A DNA stretch of 64,000 nucleotides. Source: Lachnospiraceae bacterium C1.1. GTDB lineage: Bacteria; Bacillota; Clostridia; Lachnospirales; Lachnospiraceae. The stretch is from positions 248,001 through 312,000 of the forward strand of contig JAUISW010000001.1 in NCBI GenBank assembly GCA_030434875.1. The letters are read 5' to 3'. The stretch's first letter is position 1; every line of letters starts with the position of its first letter. Below the pieces are notes generated by a model. It saw nothing but the letters and a program-made list of their open reading frames with translations. It searched no databases and was not told the origin of the DNA. Below are positions 1 to 7,174 of the stretch, piece after piece. Position numbers and translations under genes: made by a program.

Positions 1-105
1 ATCATCGGTGGTTCTCTTACTAATATCAAGATTAATATCTTCAATTCTCCATATTCGTCCGATACCAACACCGGATGATATAGCTGTCCATTTCTCCCTC
101 CTCAT
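1..105 (-). CDS. Partial CDS, 5' end only; resembles N-terminus of PTS enzyme I
   Basis: An open frame on the minus strand starts at an ATG (positions 105-103) and runs off the window edge after 35 codons. A GGGGGA stretch at about 113-118 could be its ribosome binding site. The translated segment SSGVGIGRIW followed by an acidic stretch resembles the Gly-Ile-Ala-x-Gly start of phosphoenolpyruvate-protein phosphotransferase (enzyme I). Only the first residues are visible, so the identity is tentative; the rest lies outside the window. An in-frame ATG at 120 has no ribosome binding site. Confidence 0.4.
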   Translation of the reverse strand, partial: MRREKWTAISSGVGIGRIWRIEDINLDISKRTTDD

Positions 106-243
106 AAGTATATCCCCCATAAAGAAGCAAACTACTACTACTGCATTTTATATATCGGCATTATTTAGAAATAATTAATAGTTTTTTTAGTGTATTTTTA
201 TAAGAACAAGAAATTAGTAGTTGTACAACTAATTGCAAAAAAT

Positions 244-372
244 TATAGGTTTTTGTTTATAGATTTCGCATCTTACGCCGTTCGCCTTAAAGTTCCTACG
301 AGGAACGCTCTCGTTGGAAACATATAAGCCGAACAACGCAACAGGTGAAATCCTAAAAAACAAAAACCTATA
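244..372. repeat. Palindromic intergenic repeat with 15-bp terminal inverted repeats
   Basis: The 15-mer at 244-258 (TATAGGTTTTTGTTT) is the exact reverse complement of 358-372. Next to the arms, GATTTC (about 262-267) pairs with GAAATC further in. The interior contains no open frame of note. It is probably a small non-autonomous palindromic element. The stretch AAAACCTATA recurs at about 55396-55405, so it may be related to the repeat there. Confidence 0.55.
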
Positions 373-391
373 CTTTTTACTTATAAAAAAG

Positions 392-420
392 TTGAATTAT
401 TTAATCAGCTATATTATAAT
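392..420 (+). promoter_or_regulatory. Sigma-A promoter for the binding-protein gene
   Basis: TTGAAT at 392-397 and TATAAT at 415-420 are separated by exactly 17 bp, about 60 bp upstream of the start codon at 482. Confidence 0.6.
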
Positions 421-481
421 CTTCAAAGAAATTGATTATATAAATATAATCAATTATTTATAATTAAATGGAGGTTCAAAA

Positions 482-1453
482 ATGTTTAAGAAGTCTGCAA
501 AAATTATTTCGTGTGTTTTGGCCACTGCTATGCTTTTGTCTTTAACGGCATGTGGTAAGTCAGAGGCAAAGATCAGTGAGATATCGATAGCCTGTCAGAA
601 TGGACTGGCATATGCTCCTTTGAAAGTAATGGAAGCAAATAAACTAATTGAGAAATATGAGCCCGATGTTAAGGTTAACTGGCAGACCTTAAATTCGGGT
701 TCCGCAATAAATGAAGGCCTTACTGCAGGCGCGATCCAATTTGGAGGAATGGGATTAGGTCCTGCAATTACAGCAATAACAAGTGGAATTCCGGTAAAAA
801 TAGCTTCAGCTATGAGTTCTCAGCCTCATAAGATAATGACAAACAGAGCTGATATAAATTCACTTACAGATATAAAAGCTGAGGATAAAATCGCACTGGT
901 AAATATAGGAAGTTTCCAGCACATCCTTCTTGCAATGGCTGCAGAAAAGAACTTTGGTGATGCACATGCTCTTGATAACAATATTGTAGCTATGTCTCAC
1001 CCTGATGGAATGGCTGCTTTAGAGTCAGGATCAGTAGATTGTCAGCTTACAACCTCTCCATATATCTATAAAGAAGCTGAAAATTCAAATCTTCACGAAG
1101 TTGAGGGACTTTCAGACGTGTGGCCTGATGGAAACTCATTTATAGTATTTGTCGGCTCAGAATCATTAAAGGAGAAAGATCCGGAATTATACGAAAATGT
1201 TGTAAAAGCTCTTCAGGATGCAATAGACTGGATCAATGAAAATCCCGATGAAGCTGCGGCCCTCTTATGCAACGAACTTGATGTTGATGAAGCAACAGCC
1301 AAGGAATATCTTACTGCAGAAGGTGCAGTATACAGCAGCGAATGCAAGGGTGTTATGCAGTATGCAGACTTCATGGCTTCAAATGGTTTCCTTGAAAATG
1401 ACGGTCCTGAGTCTTTCAGTGATCTGGTTTTTGATAACGTAAAGGGAGATTGA
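482..1453 (+). CDS. NMT1/SsuA-type ABC transporter substrate-binding lipoprotein
   Basis: This 323-aa exported lipoprotein starts with a signal peptide ending in the lipobox LTAC (Cys about residue 24). The mature part has the NMT1/TauA/SsuA periplasmic-binding fold pattern: a segment reading ACQNGLAYAPLKVM, a helix after INEGLTAGAIQFGGMG, and a hinge with alternating beta strands. Relatives bind sulfonates, nitrate, taurine or thiamine precursors for ABC import; the ligand cannot be told from sequence. The start is set by GGAGG at 471-475. No permease or ATPase gene is adjacent, because the next gene runs convergently, so it is an orphan receptor or works with a distant transporter. A hairpin terminator follows. 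Confidence 0.8.
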   Translation: MFKKSAKIISCVLATAMLLSLTACGKSEAKISEISIACQNGLAYAPLKVMEANKLIEKYEPDVKVNWQTLNSGSAINEGLTAGAIQFGGMGLGPAITAITSGIPVKIASAMSSQPHKIMTNRADINSLTDIKAEDKIALVNIGSFQHILLAMAAEKNFGDAHALDNNIVAMSHPDGMAALESGSVDCQLTTSPYIYKEAENSNLHEVEGLSDVWPDGNSFIVFVGSESLKEKDPELYENVVKALQDAIDWINENPDEAAALLCNELDVDEATAKEYLTAEGAVYSSECKGVMQYADFMASNGFLENDGPESFSDLVFDNVKGD

Positions 1454-1490
1454 CAGGAAAGAAATATCTATCTGTTATATTTTATGATAA

Positions 1491-1522
1491 AAAACTGCCG
1501 GACAATTTGATCCGGCAGTTTT
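1491..1522. terminator. Bidirectional rho-independent terminator
   Basis: A 12-bp perfect stem (AAAACTGCCGGA / TCCGGCAGTTTT) with an 8-nt loop sits between two convergent genes. A-runs and T-runs on both sides allow it to end both transcripts. Confidence 0.85.
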
Positions 1523-1529
1523 CGTTGTC

Positions 1530-2090
1530 TTATTCTTCAATGTATTTTTCTTCGAGAGTTTTGATAAGATCCAAATACTTATTTCTCTTATCTGTATTCT
1601 CTTCCTCGAATTTTTTTGTTTTTTCATTTACCAATGCAAAAAGATCCTTATCCAGATGCTCTTCCGCAAAGGTATACACCACTCTGTCTTCCTTATCAGT
1701 ATGATTTTTAAGGACTTTACAATACCCCATAGCCTCGGATATGATGTCGAGCTTATAGGAACTTGTCGGATTCTTAGAATAACGTCCTATTGCTAAAGAT
1801 AAAGCCATGCAACAGTCACGTCCCATATTATGTTCGACAAGCATACCATGATTGATAAGATTATCTGCTATTTTTCCAAGAGTACGTGTCATTTCAGGAA
1901 AAAGGAATTCTTCCTCTTTTCCATGATGATACTTATCGGAATAATTTTTAATAAAATCAACAATAGATCTGAACTCATCGATATCGATATCTTTGCCATC
2001 GATTATTCCCTCGCAGATCTGCCTGATCACCTTGAGCATTCGATTGATATTTCTATGCTCCTCCATCATGACTTCGATACAATAATTCAT
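1530..2090 (-). CDS. Hemerythrin-like HHE domain protein
   Basis: This 186-aa cytoplasmic protein has the hemerythrin (HHE cation-binding) pattern: His12 in MEEHRNI, the pair H55-H56 followed by GKEEE (Glu60), His near residues 81-87, and NHTDKED around 129-135. These residues form the di-iron site of four-helix hemerythrins, which act in oxygen or nitric oxide sensing and in iron-cluster protection. The start at 2090 is supported by AGGAGG a few bases upstream on the minus strand. It is convergent with the binding-protein gene and shares its terminator. In an anaerobe a role in oxygen tolerance is plausible but not shown by sequence. Confidence 0.85.
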   Translation of the reverse strand: MNYCIEVMMEEHRNINRMLKVIRQICEGIIDGKDIDIDEFRSIVDFIKNYSDKYHHGKEEEFLFPEMTRTLGKIADNLINHGMLVEHNMGRDCCMALSLAIGRYSKNPTSSYKLDIISEAMGYCKVLKNHTDKEDRVVYTFAEEHLDKDLFALVNEKTKKFEEENTDKRNKYLDLIKTLEEKYIEE

Positions 2091-2201
2091 TCAGATTCCT
2101 CCTGTTTGAAATTTCTATATATATTTATCGGCAATAAAATATATATATTAAGCATAAAAGAAATTATTTTTTTAGGCAAGCTATATCGCAAAAAAACTAT
2201 G

Positions 2202-2330
2202 ACTTTTCGCCACTTCGTGCCTCAAAGGCACGTAAACAGGCCATTTGAATGCAGCTGCGCTGCGGGCCTGTTTGGCACTTGTTTTAACTTATCACACGGA
2301 ACCCGCAGTAAATGCGGATTCCTGCAATTA
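2202..2330. repeat. Intergenic structured repeat, family 2, copy A
   Basis: The 303-bp gap between 2091 and 2393 is largely filled by this element. It contains a hairpin at 2298-2322 (GGAACCCGCA...TGCGGATTCC) and a GC-rich palindrome around 2238-2270. Its reverse complement matches 55272-55372 closely in the hairpin and in the AAACAAGTG/CAAACA/GGCCCG blocks, and its left 50 bp resemble 39149-39199. No coding function is seen. Confidence 0.6.
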
Positions 2331-2393
2331 AGTCACCAAAATATATACTTTATTGTTTTATGAGGTAATAGTCGTGGTGGATACCAGCCATAG

Positions 2394-2744
2394 ATGCCTG
2401 CAATGATGAGAGGCGGTGTCAATAGAAATCTAGTGGTTTCTATAGTACTTGTTTTTGTAACATGTGGAATCTATGGTCTTTACTGGATATACAAACTTAA
2501 TGATGAGATCACAGCACTTTCGGGTGAGCCTGGAACTTCAGGAGGAATGGTCATTCTTTTGAATCTTGTGACCTGTGGTATATATAGTATATACTGGTAT
2601 TATAAAATGGGACAGAAGGTAGATATTATAAAAGGACAGAGGGGAGAATCTTCAGGAATCATGTTCCTGGTTATCGGACTTTTTGGTCTTGGAATAGTAA
2701 ATCTTGCGTTGATACAGGATACAGAGAATCATATTGTTGGCTAA
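2394..2744 (+). CDS. DUF4234 small membrane protein
   Basis: This 116-aa protein has three hydrophobic segments (about 11-31, 50-69 and 92-108) and the repeated pattern VTCGIYGLYWIYKL and VTCGIYSIYWYYKM that typifies the DUF4234 family. Function is unknown. The start is uncertain: ATG at 2394 has only a distant GGTGG, and in-frame ATGs at 2403 and 2406 would give a start closer to the family norm. The gene is monocistronic and ends in a strong terminator. The family is common in Lachnospiraceae, often as small envelope proteins of unknown role. Confidence 0.75.
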   Translation: MPAMMRGGVNRNLVVSIVLVFVTCGIYGLYWIYKLNDEITALSGEPGTSGGMVILLNLVTCGIYSIYWYYKMGQKVDIIKGQRGESSGIMFLVIGLFGLGIVNLALIQDTENHIVG

Positions 2745-2795
2745 ATATACTTAGCCTTGATCAGCTATGAGGGATAGACAAAAGATAATTAAGAC

Positions 2796-2840
2796 CGTGA
2801 CAGAATATTCAATGAAAGGGTATTCTGTCACGTTTTTTTA
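2796..2840 (+). terminator. Rho-independent terminator
   Basis: A 12-bp stem, CGTGACAGAATA with TATTCTGTCACG, is followed directly by a run of seven T. It ends the DUF4234 gene. Confidence 0.85.
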
Positions 2841-2974
2841 TACAATATATGTTTTATAATATATATGTAGAAGATTGCGAGGCAATCAGGTGTAAACTGC
2901 GTAGTGATCTACGGGCTTTAAATGGGGGTAACTTAAGTTTTTATTCCGCTTGTTCAGAATGGAGGATAAAGCTT

Positions 2975-3594
2975 ATGAGGAAAAAATCAGTTTTAATTTT
3001 AATGTCGGTTCTGGCTTTTGGTATATTTACAGGAGCGGGACAAAAATCGAGCTATGGACCTGCGGCAGCAGCCAGAGAGAGTAGTAGCGGAGAAAGACCA
3101 CAGGTAACGCAGGGATCAAATTATAACACGAGTAATTCAGGAAGCGGATCGCAGTACAGTTCAGGCTCAGGTTCCGGACCGGGTGCATATTATAATACAA
3201 ATAATTCCGGAGATGTATCACAGCAAATTACAATAATAATTATTCGAACAGTGGGTATCCATCGGATGAAAATGGATATATAGACTGGAGCGGAGATTAT
3301 TATTCAGGAAGTGCAACCTATGTTATATCGGGTTCGGACAGGGAGTATATTTCTGCCGATAGTGTTGCAGCTCTTTCATATGAAAAGCTTAGACTGGCAA
3401 TAAATGAAATATATGCAAGGCATGGCAGAAAATTTAAATCCGATGACTTACAGGAATATTTTAATGGAAAGAGCTGGTATACACCAACTTATGAGCCGGA
3501 AGAATTTGATAAAATGGAATCATCGGTTTTAAATCAGATAGAAAAAAAGAATATAGCAGTTATGGCTGCTGAAAGATCCAGAAGGGCAAAATAA
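2975..3594 (+). pseudogene. Frameshifted YARHG-domain secreted protein
   Basis: The frame starts at ATG 2975 behind GGAGG and encodes a signal-peptide-like N-terminus, then a Ser/Gly/Asn/Gln-rich linker to about residue 85. It leaves frame near 3221-3229 and would stop at 3283. The +1 frame continues without interruption from about 3226 as NYNNNYSNSGYPSDENG, then into a C-terminal YARHG domain (core EIYARHGRKF, followed by YFNGKSWYTP), ending at TAA 3592-3594. A single missing base near 3226 explains the break. The domain is typical of secreted or lipid-anchored clostridial proteins of unknown role. Whether this is a true pseudogene, a sequencing error or a slippage event in the AAA/AAT-rich linker cannot be decided here. 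Confidence 0.7.
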
Positions 3595-3608
3595 TCATTG
3601 AATATGTT

Positions 3609-3755
3609 GTTACTGTTCACAGGCAAACTGCGCACTCCGCTGCGCAGTTATGCCACAATAACTTTGACTGAACACTGGGTTTTGCCCATTGCCGTAGGCA
3701 ATCTTAAATGGCAAAACCCGTTACTGGAGCACGCTGAAAGCGTGTGAACAGTAAC
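3609..3755 (-). mobile_element. Palindromic mobile element (MITE-like), short form, with 8-bp target duplication
   Basis: This 147-bp element has ends GTTACTGTTCAC and GTGAACAGTAAC. It is flanked by an exact 8-bp direct repeat AATATGTT at 3601-3608 and 3756-3763, the footprint of transposition. It matches in reverse orientation the 201-bp copies at 6974 and 25337, but lacks a 54-bp internal block. Nested inverted repeats inside (GGGTTTTGCC with GGCAAAACCC) would fold into one long hairpin. No transposase is encoded, so mobilisation must be in trans. Confidence 0.9.
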
Positions 3756-3792
3756 AATATGTTGCAAATTTGTTTCAAAACATATACAAATT

Positions 3793-3821
3793 ACTTGTTT
3801 TTGGAGATTGATTGTTATAAT
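3793..3821 (+). promoter_or_regulatory. Promoter with extended -10 for the DUF2752 gene
   Basis: TATAAT at 3816-3821 is preceded by TGT, an extended -10 element, and the -35 region is weak (ACTTGT). It lies in the 377-bp gap before the gene at 3972. Apart from this promoter and the mobile element, I see nothing else in that gap. Confidence 0.4.
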
Positions 3822-3971
3822 ATATAAATTGGGTGGGATCATGAGTCAATTCTAGGACTTGATCCAAGGATGTGTTTAGTTCGGAATTGCTTATTTTATA
3901 TGCATGAGCAATTAATGGAGCAGATTGCAATTATCTGTTTTGGTTTGGCGGATATTGAAAAGGAAACAGGA

Positions 3972-4367
3972 ATGAAGGTTAATTTTAAGCGTTTATGGTT
4001 ATTTGTCCCTTTAGGATTTTTAGGGCTTTTGTATCTTTTTGTTTCAACGCGTACAGGACATTATATAAACTGTCCGTTTCATCGTTATTTAGGGATTGAA
4101 TGCCCAGGATGCGGAGCTACGAGAATGGTCATAGCGCTTTTGCATTTGGATTTTTATCAGGCTTTTCGCTATAATCCGCTTATTTTCATTCTCATGCCGG
4201 GAATCTTTATTATGATCTCATTTTTATTTGGTGTGATAGAGTTTGAGGCGGCGGCTGAAAGAATCTATGTTAAATGTGTGGAAATGACAGGACTTTTGGC
4301 AATTGTGTATTTTATCATGAGAAATATCCCGCTTTTTTATTTCTTGAGACCAACAGTGGTAGGATAA
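3972..4367 (+). CDS. DUF2752 membrane protein
   Basis: This 131-aa protein has three hydrophobic segments and the DUF2752 hallmark CPGCGATRM (around residues 43-51), preceded by a short extracytoplasmic-looking segment with NCPFHRYLGIE. Function is unknown. The CPGCG motif suggests metal or thiol chemistry, but that is inference. I chose ATG 3972 because AGGAAACAGG lies just upstream and family members start right before the first membrane helix. A longer frame from 3870 lacks a spaced ribosome binding site. A second small membrane protein follows 22 bp later, probably in the same transcript. Confidence 0.75.
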   Translation: MKVNFKRLWLFVPLGFLGLLYLFVSTRTGHYINCPFHRYLGIECPGCGATRMVIALLHLDFYQAFRYNPLIFILMPGIFIMISFLFGVIEFEAAAERIYVKCVEMTGLLAIVYFIMRNIPLFYFLRPTVVG

Positions 4368-4389
4368 AAAGATAAAGGAGATTTTGAGT

Positions 4390-5037
4390 ATGGATAATTA
4401 CGAAAACGATAACAATAATAATGGTTATCAGGATCAGCAGTCTTATGACGCAGGTCTGAATGGCCAGTATCAGCAGAATTATAATGAACCTCAGGGTGGT
4501 CAGTATCAGCAGAATTATAATGAACCTCAGGGTGGTCAGTATCAGCAGTATAATGGACCTCAGGGAGATCCGTATCAGCAGTCTTATGGCGGACCTCAGG
4601 GGGATCCGTATCAGCAGTCTTATGGCGGACCTCAGGGTGGTCAGTATCAACAGTATAACGGACCTCAGGGTGGTCAGTATCAACAGTATAACGGACCTCA
4701 GGGCGGTCAGTATCAGCAGCCTAATAATGGTCAGAAGCCGGAATTCATTCCGGGAGGTCCCGGAACCGGAAACAACTACCCACAGTTTACGACGTATATG
4801 GTATTAACCTTGCTTATGTGCTGCTGCTGTAACGGTTTATTTGGACTGATCTCTCTTATTATGATCATGATAGGAAATGGTAACTATAAGAAGGGTGAGC
4901 CATATGAAGGCAACTTCAAGGCAGCCAAGATAGTTCTTATTATTGGTCTTGCATTGACAATCTTAGGTTCAATTATATCGTTTGCTACAGGAACTCTTTC
5001 ATCCCTTCCGGAACTTATGGGAAGATATAACTATTAA
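4390..5037 (+). CDS. CD225/dispanin-like membrane protein with Gln-Tyr-Gly repeat tail
   Basis: This 215-aa protein begins with a low-complexity cytoplasmic region of about 120 residues. It is built from roughly eight near-perfect copies of an 8-11 residue unit such as GPQGGQYQQYN and EPQGGQYQQNYN. The C-terminal third has two membrane helices, the first containing the Cys run CCCC near residue 142, then NGNYKKGEPYEGNFKAAK and the second helix. This layout matches the CD225/dispanin family (Cys cluster in helix 1, basic loop, helix 2). Bacterial members are of unknown function. The repeats are near identical at DNA level, so copy number may vary. Start at ATG 4390 behind AAGGAG; a terminator follows. 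Confidence 0.7.
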   Translation: MDNYENDNNNNGYQDQQSYDAGLNGQYQQNYNEPQGGQYQQNYNEPQGGQYQQYNGPQGDPYQQSYGGPQGDPYQQSYGGPQGGQYQQYNGPQGGQYQQYNGPQGGQYQQPNNGQKPEFIPGGPGTGNNYPQFTTYMVLTLLMCCCCNGLFGLISLIMIMIGNGNYKKGEPYEGNFKAAKIVLIIGLALTILGSIISFATGTLSSLPELMGRYNY

Positions 5038-5053
5038 AACGGAATTAATTTTA

Positions 5054-5097
5054 CCGTGACAAAACTTTCAATGAAAAAAAGTTTTGTCACGGTTTTT
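5054..5097 (+). terminator. Rho-independent terminator
   Basis: The 13-bp stem CCGTGACAAAACT / AGTTTTGTCACGG is followed by seven T. It closely resembles the terminator at 2796-2840 in sequence. Confidence 0.85.
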
Positions 5098-5180
5098 TTA
5101 TTTTGTACAGGAATTAAAGCTCGAAAGCAGTTCGATATTGATTTATAATAATTGTGTAAAAGAAAACCGAGGAGGTGCTC

Positions 5181-6191
5181 ATGGTTACAATAAGTCTGTG
5201 TATGATCGTAAAAAATGAAGAACAGATCCTTGAAAGATGTTTGGACTCTGTAGCTGATCTTATGGATGAGATAATTATTGTAGATACAGGTTCCGAGGAT
5301 AAAACGAAAGAGATAGCCAGACGTTATACAGATAAGGTTTATGATTTTAAATGGGATAACGATTTTGCGGCAGCAAGAAATTTTGCTTTTTCGCACGCAA
5401 CAAAGGAATATATATACAGCGCTGATGCCGATGAAGTAATCGATAGTGAGAATCATGAAAAATTTGCTGTTCTTAAGGAACATCTTCTGTCGGAAATTGA
5501 GGTGGTTCAGATGTATTATACAAATCAGCTTGAATATAACACAACCTATAATTATGACGAGGAACTGCGGCCAAAGCTTTACAGGAGGGTAAGAACCTTC
5601 ACCTGGCAGGATGCAGTACATGAAAATGTCAGGCTGAATCCGGTTGTATTTGACAGTGATATAAAAATCATACATAAGCCGACAGGCGCCCATCAGCAAA
5701 GGGATTTCTTTATGTATCAGAATACGATAAAAACGCAGGGTGATCTATCTGAGCATATGCAGCGCATGTATGCCAGAGAACTTTTTATTGCCGGATCTGA
5801 TGAAGATTTTATTGAAGCTATGGACTTTTTTAAGAAACGTCTTGATGAGGATTTAAATGATGAGCTGATAGCAATAGACTGCAGCGTGCTGGCAAAATGT
5901 GCGAGACTTAAAGATGATAAAGAACTTATGTTAAAGGCTGTGGCAAGAGGAATCGCTATAGATGGCAGTCCGAGTGAACTTCTCTATGAGTTGGGGGAGT
6001 ATTACAGACAGAAAAGGGATTATGCAGAGGCTGAGTTATGGTATTATAATGCGGCATTTGAAACAGAAAGCATACTCTCTGCGGCTTATCATGACTCGTA
6101 TCCGCTTATAGGGCTTCATATTTGCTATGTAATAAGCGGAGACAGGGAAAATGCAGCAAAATACGCAGCTATTTTGAGGGAAAAAAGCTGA
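5181..6191 (+). CDS. GT2 glycosyltransferase with C-terminal TPR-like region
   Basis: This 336-aa cytoplasmic protein has an N-terminal GT-A fold of family 2: SLCMIVKNEE at residues 4-13, the nucleotide-binding DTGSEDKT near 38-45 and the metal-binding SADADE near 88-93. It matches the SunS/TPR-glycosyltransferase type, where helical repeats follow the catalytic domain; here residues about 200-330 are helical with a TPR-like pattern. Relatives glycosylate peptides or proteins, or act in surface glycan assembly; the acceptor is unknown. Start at ATG 5181 with AGGAGG 5 nt upstream (a GTG at 5175 overlaps the ribosome binding site). It stands alone with its own terminator, away from the main polysaccharide locus. 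Confidence 0.8.
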   Translation: MVTISLCMIVKNEEQILERCLDSVADLMDEIIIVDTGSEDKTKEIARRYTDKVYDFKWDNDFAAARNFAFSHATKEYIYSADADEVIDSENHEKFAVLKEHLLSEIEVVQMYYTNQLEYNTTYNYDEELRPKLYRRVRTFTWQDAVHENVRLNPVVFDSDIKIIHKPTGAHQQRDFFMYQNTIKTQGDLSEHMQRMYARELFIAGSDEDFIEAMDFFKKRLDEDLNDELIAIDCSVLAKCARLKDDKELMLKAVARGIAIDGSPSELLYELGEYYRQKRDYAEAELWYYNAAFETESILSAAYHDSYPLIGLHICYVISGDRENAAKYAAILREKS

Positions 6192-6192
6192 A

Positions 6193-6220
6193 AAAAGGCG
6201 GATCATACGATCCGCCTTTT
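6193..6220. terminator. Bidirectional terminator
   Basis: The 12-bp stem AAAAGGCGGATC / GATCCGCCTTTT with a 4-nt loop lies between convergent genes and serves both strands. Confidence 0.85.
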
Positions 6221-6232
6221 CTTAAATCCTGA

Positions 6233-6532
6233 TCAAACTGTTTCAGTTGCAGATGAAGTTGTTTCAGCTGCAGACGAAGTTGTTTCTTCTGCAGAAGCTG
6301 TTTCAGAACTGTTTTCGGAATTTTCAAATTTGAGAGGAACGTATTCACGCTTAGCAGCATCATCTGCATCTTTTTCCTCATTTTTGAGAAATTCTTCCAG
6401 ATCATCATTCACATCATTGTCAGAATCCTCAAAACTCTCATCATCTTCTCTACTCTTGAAATAATAGTAGACACCGGCTGCAGCGGCACCTGCAATAAGG
6501 AGAAATGTGAGTATTCTACCAAATTTTTTCAT
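6233..6532 (-). CDS. Small membrane-anchored acidic protein of unknown function
   Basis: This 99-aa protein has one N-terminal membrane helix (about residues 6-24, rich in Ala and Gly), a Tyr-rich boundary and then a strongly acidic segment (DDESFEDSDNDVNDD). It ends in a Ser/Thr/Ala/Glu repeat tail (SSAAETTSSATE). The topology resembles YtxH-type proteins but no specific family motif is visible. Upstream on the minus strand there is a GGGGGCT ribosome binding site and a good promoter at 6593-6621. I do not recognise a function. Confidence 0.6.
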   Translation of the reverse strand: MKKFGRILTFLLIAGAAAAGVYYYFKSREDDESFEDSDNDVNDDLEEFLKNEEKDADDAAKREYVPLKFENSENSSETASAEETTSSAAETTSSATETV

Positions 6533-6592
6533 TTCTGAGCCCCCGTTTCCAAAAAATAATTTTTTTTATAAAAAACGAACGTAGTTAATTTT

Positions 6593-6621
6593 ATTATATA
6601 GCCTGACAGGTTCATTGTAAA
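6593..6621 (-). promoter_or_regulatory. Sigma-A promoter for the small acidic membrane protein
   Basis: Read on the minus strand, TTTACA (6621-6616) and TATAAT (6598-6593) are separated by 17 bp, and the start codon lies about 60 bp downstream. Confidence 0.6.
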
Positions 6622-6653
6622 TAAAATTCTTGCCTTCTTTTGTGCTGCTTTTT

Positions 6654-6682
6654 TTGACCAATCCTTATTAAAATGATATGAT
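6654..6682 (+). promoter_or_regulatory. Duplicated promoter of the FAD-oxidoreductase remnant
   Basis: TTGACC (6654-6659), 17 bp, TATGAT (6677-6682). The same arrangement with the same hexamers occurs at 10277-10305 before the intact oxidoreductase gene, including the flanking TAAAATGATATGATAA-like context, which points to a duplication. Confidence 0.6.
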
Positions 6683-6722
6683 AATTAAAAGGTTTTGGGC
6701 TCATTTCTGGTTAGGAGAAATA

Positions 6723-6912
6723 ATGGATAAAAAATATGATGTTATTATAATCGGTGCAGGCCCTTCCGGAATATTCTGGATTATACTGTAACAGGTACAA
6801 GCGCAACGGCAGTAGGAGAATATACAGTAACCTTAACCGGAACAGGAAACTACACAGATACGGCTACGGCATCCGTCGGGCAATGGGTAAAACCATTGCC
6901 CGATTATTTTTT
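6723..6912 (+). pseudogene. Chimeric remnant: start of FAD oxidoreductase joined to tail of an Ig-like surface protein
   Basis: From ATG 6723 the first 18 codons, MDKKYDVIIIGAGPSGIF, copy the start of the intact oxidoreductase at 10375. The match ends abruptly near 6778 and the frame stops at 6789-6791. In another frame, the sequence from about 6779 reads DYTVTGTSATAVGEYTVTLT and then GTGNYTDTATAS, the signature of the Ig-like repeats in the surface protein at 8658. It ends in a terminator hairpin at 6877-6902 followed by T-rich sequence. The order (oxidoreductase 5' end then surface-protein 3' end) is what a deletion between two tandem copies of the surface-protein/oxidoreductase pair would leave. 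Confidence 0.7.
6877..6912 (+). terminator. Terminator left from the deleted surface-protein copy
   Basis: The perfect 10-bp stem CGGGCAATGG / CCATTGCCCG with loop GTAAAA is followed by ATTATTTTTT. Confidence 0.65.
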
Positions 6913-6973
6913 GTCAGAGGCAGAAAAAAATCTGCTAAAGTTAATGACATTGCGTGTGAACAGTAACGAATGC

Positions 6974-7174
6974 GTTACTGTTCACACGCTTTCAGCGTGC
7001 TCCAGTAACGGGTTTTGCCATTTAAAATTGCCCCCTCTGTGTGGCATATACTAAGCTCAGCTTTGCTTCGCTAAGTATTATGCGCATACGGCAATGGGCA
7101 AAACCCAGTGTTCAGTCAAAGTTATTGTGGCATAACTGCGCAGCGGAGTGCGCAGTTTGCCTGTGAACAGTAAC
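6974..7174 (+). mobile_element. Palindromic mobile element (MITE-like), long form, with 8-bp target duplication
   Basis: This 201-bp element starts GTTACTGTTCAC and ends GTGAACAGTAAC. The exact 8-bp direct repeat ACGAATGC lies on both sides (6966-6973 and 7175-7182). It differs from the copy at 25337-25537 at about one position only, which suggests recent movement. Just outside the left target repeat, 6952-6967 (GCGTGTGAACAGTAAC) is the exact reverse complement of the element's own left end at 6974-6989. This may be a relic end of an earlier insertion. Confidence 0.9.

Noticed and set aside
482..1453. Part of a full ABC import operon
   Set aside because: The next gene is convergent and unrelated, and the upstream side is non-coding, so no permease or ATPase belongs to it here.
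4315..4683. Minus-strand open frame with repeated Leu/Ile/Arg units
   Set aside because: It is the antisense reading of the QYQQ/GPQGG repeats of the + strand gene and has no ribosome binding site.
6754..6966. 70-aa open frame in the chimeric remnant
   Set aside because: It has no ribosome binding site, and its codons are fragments of two different genes read out of frame.
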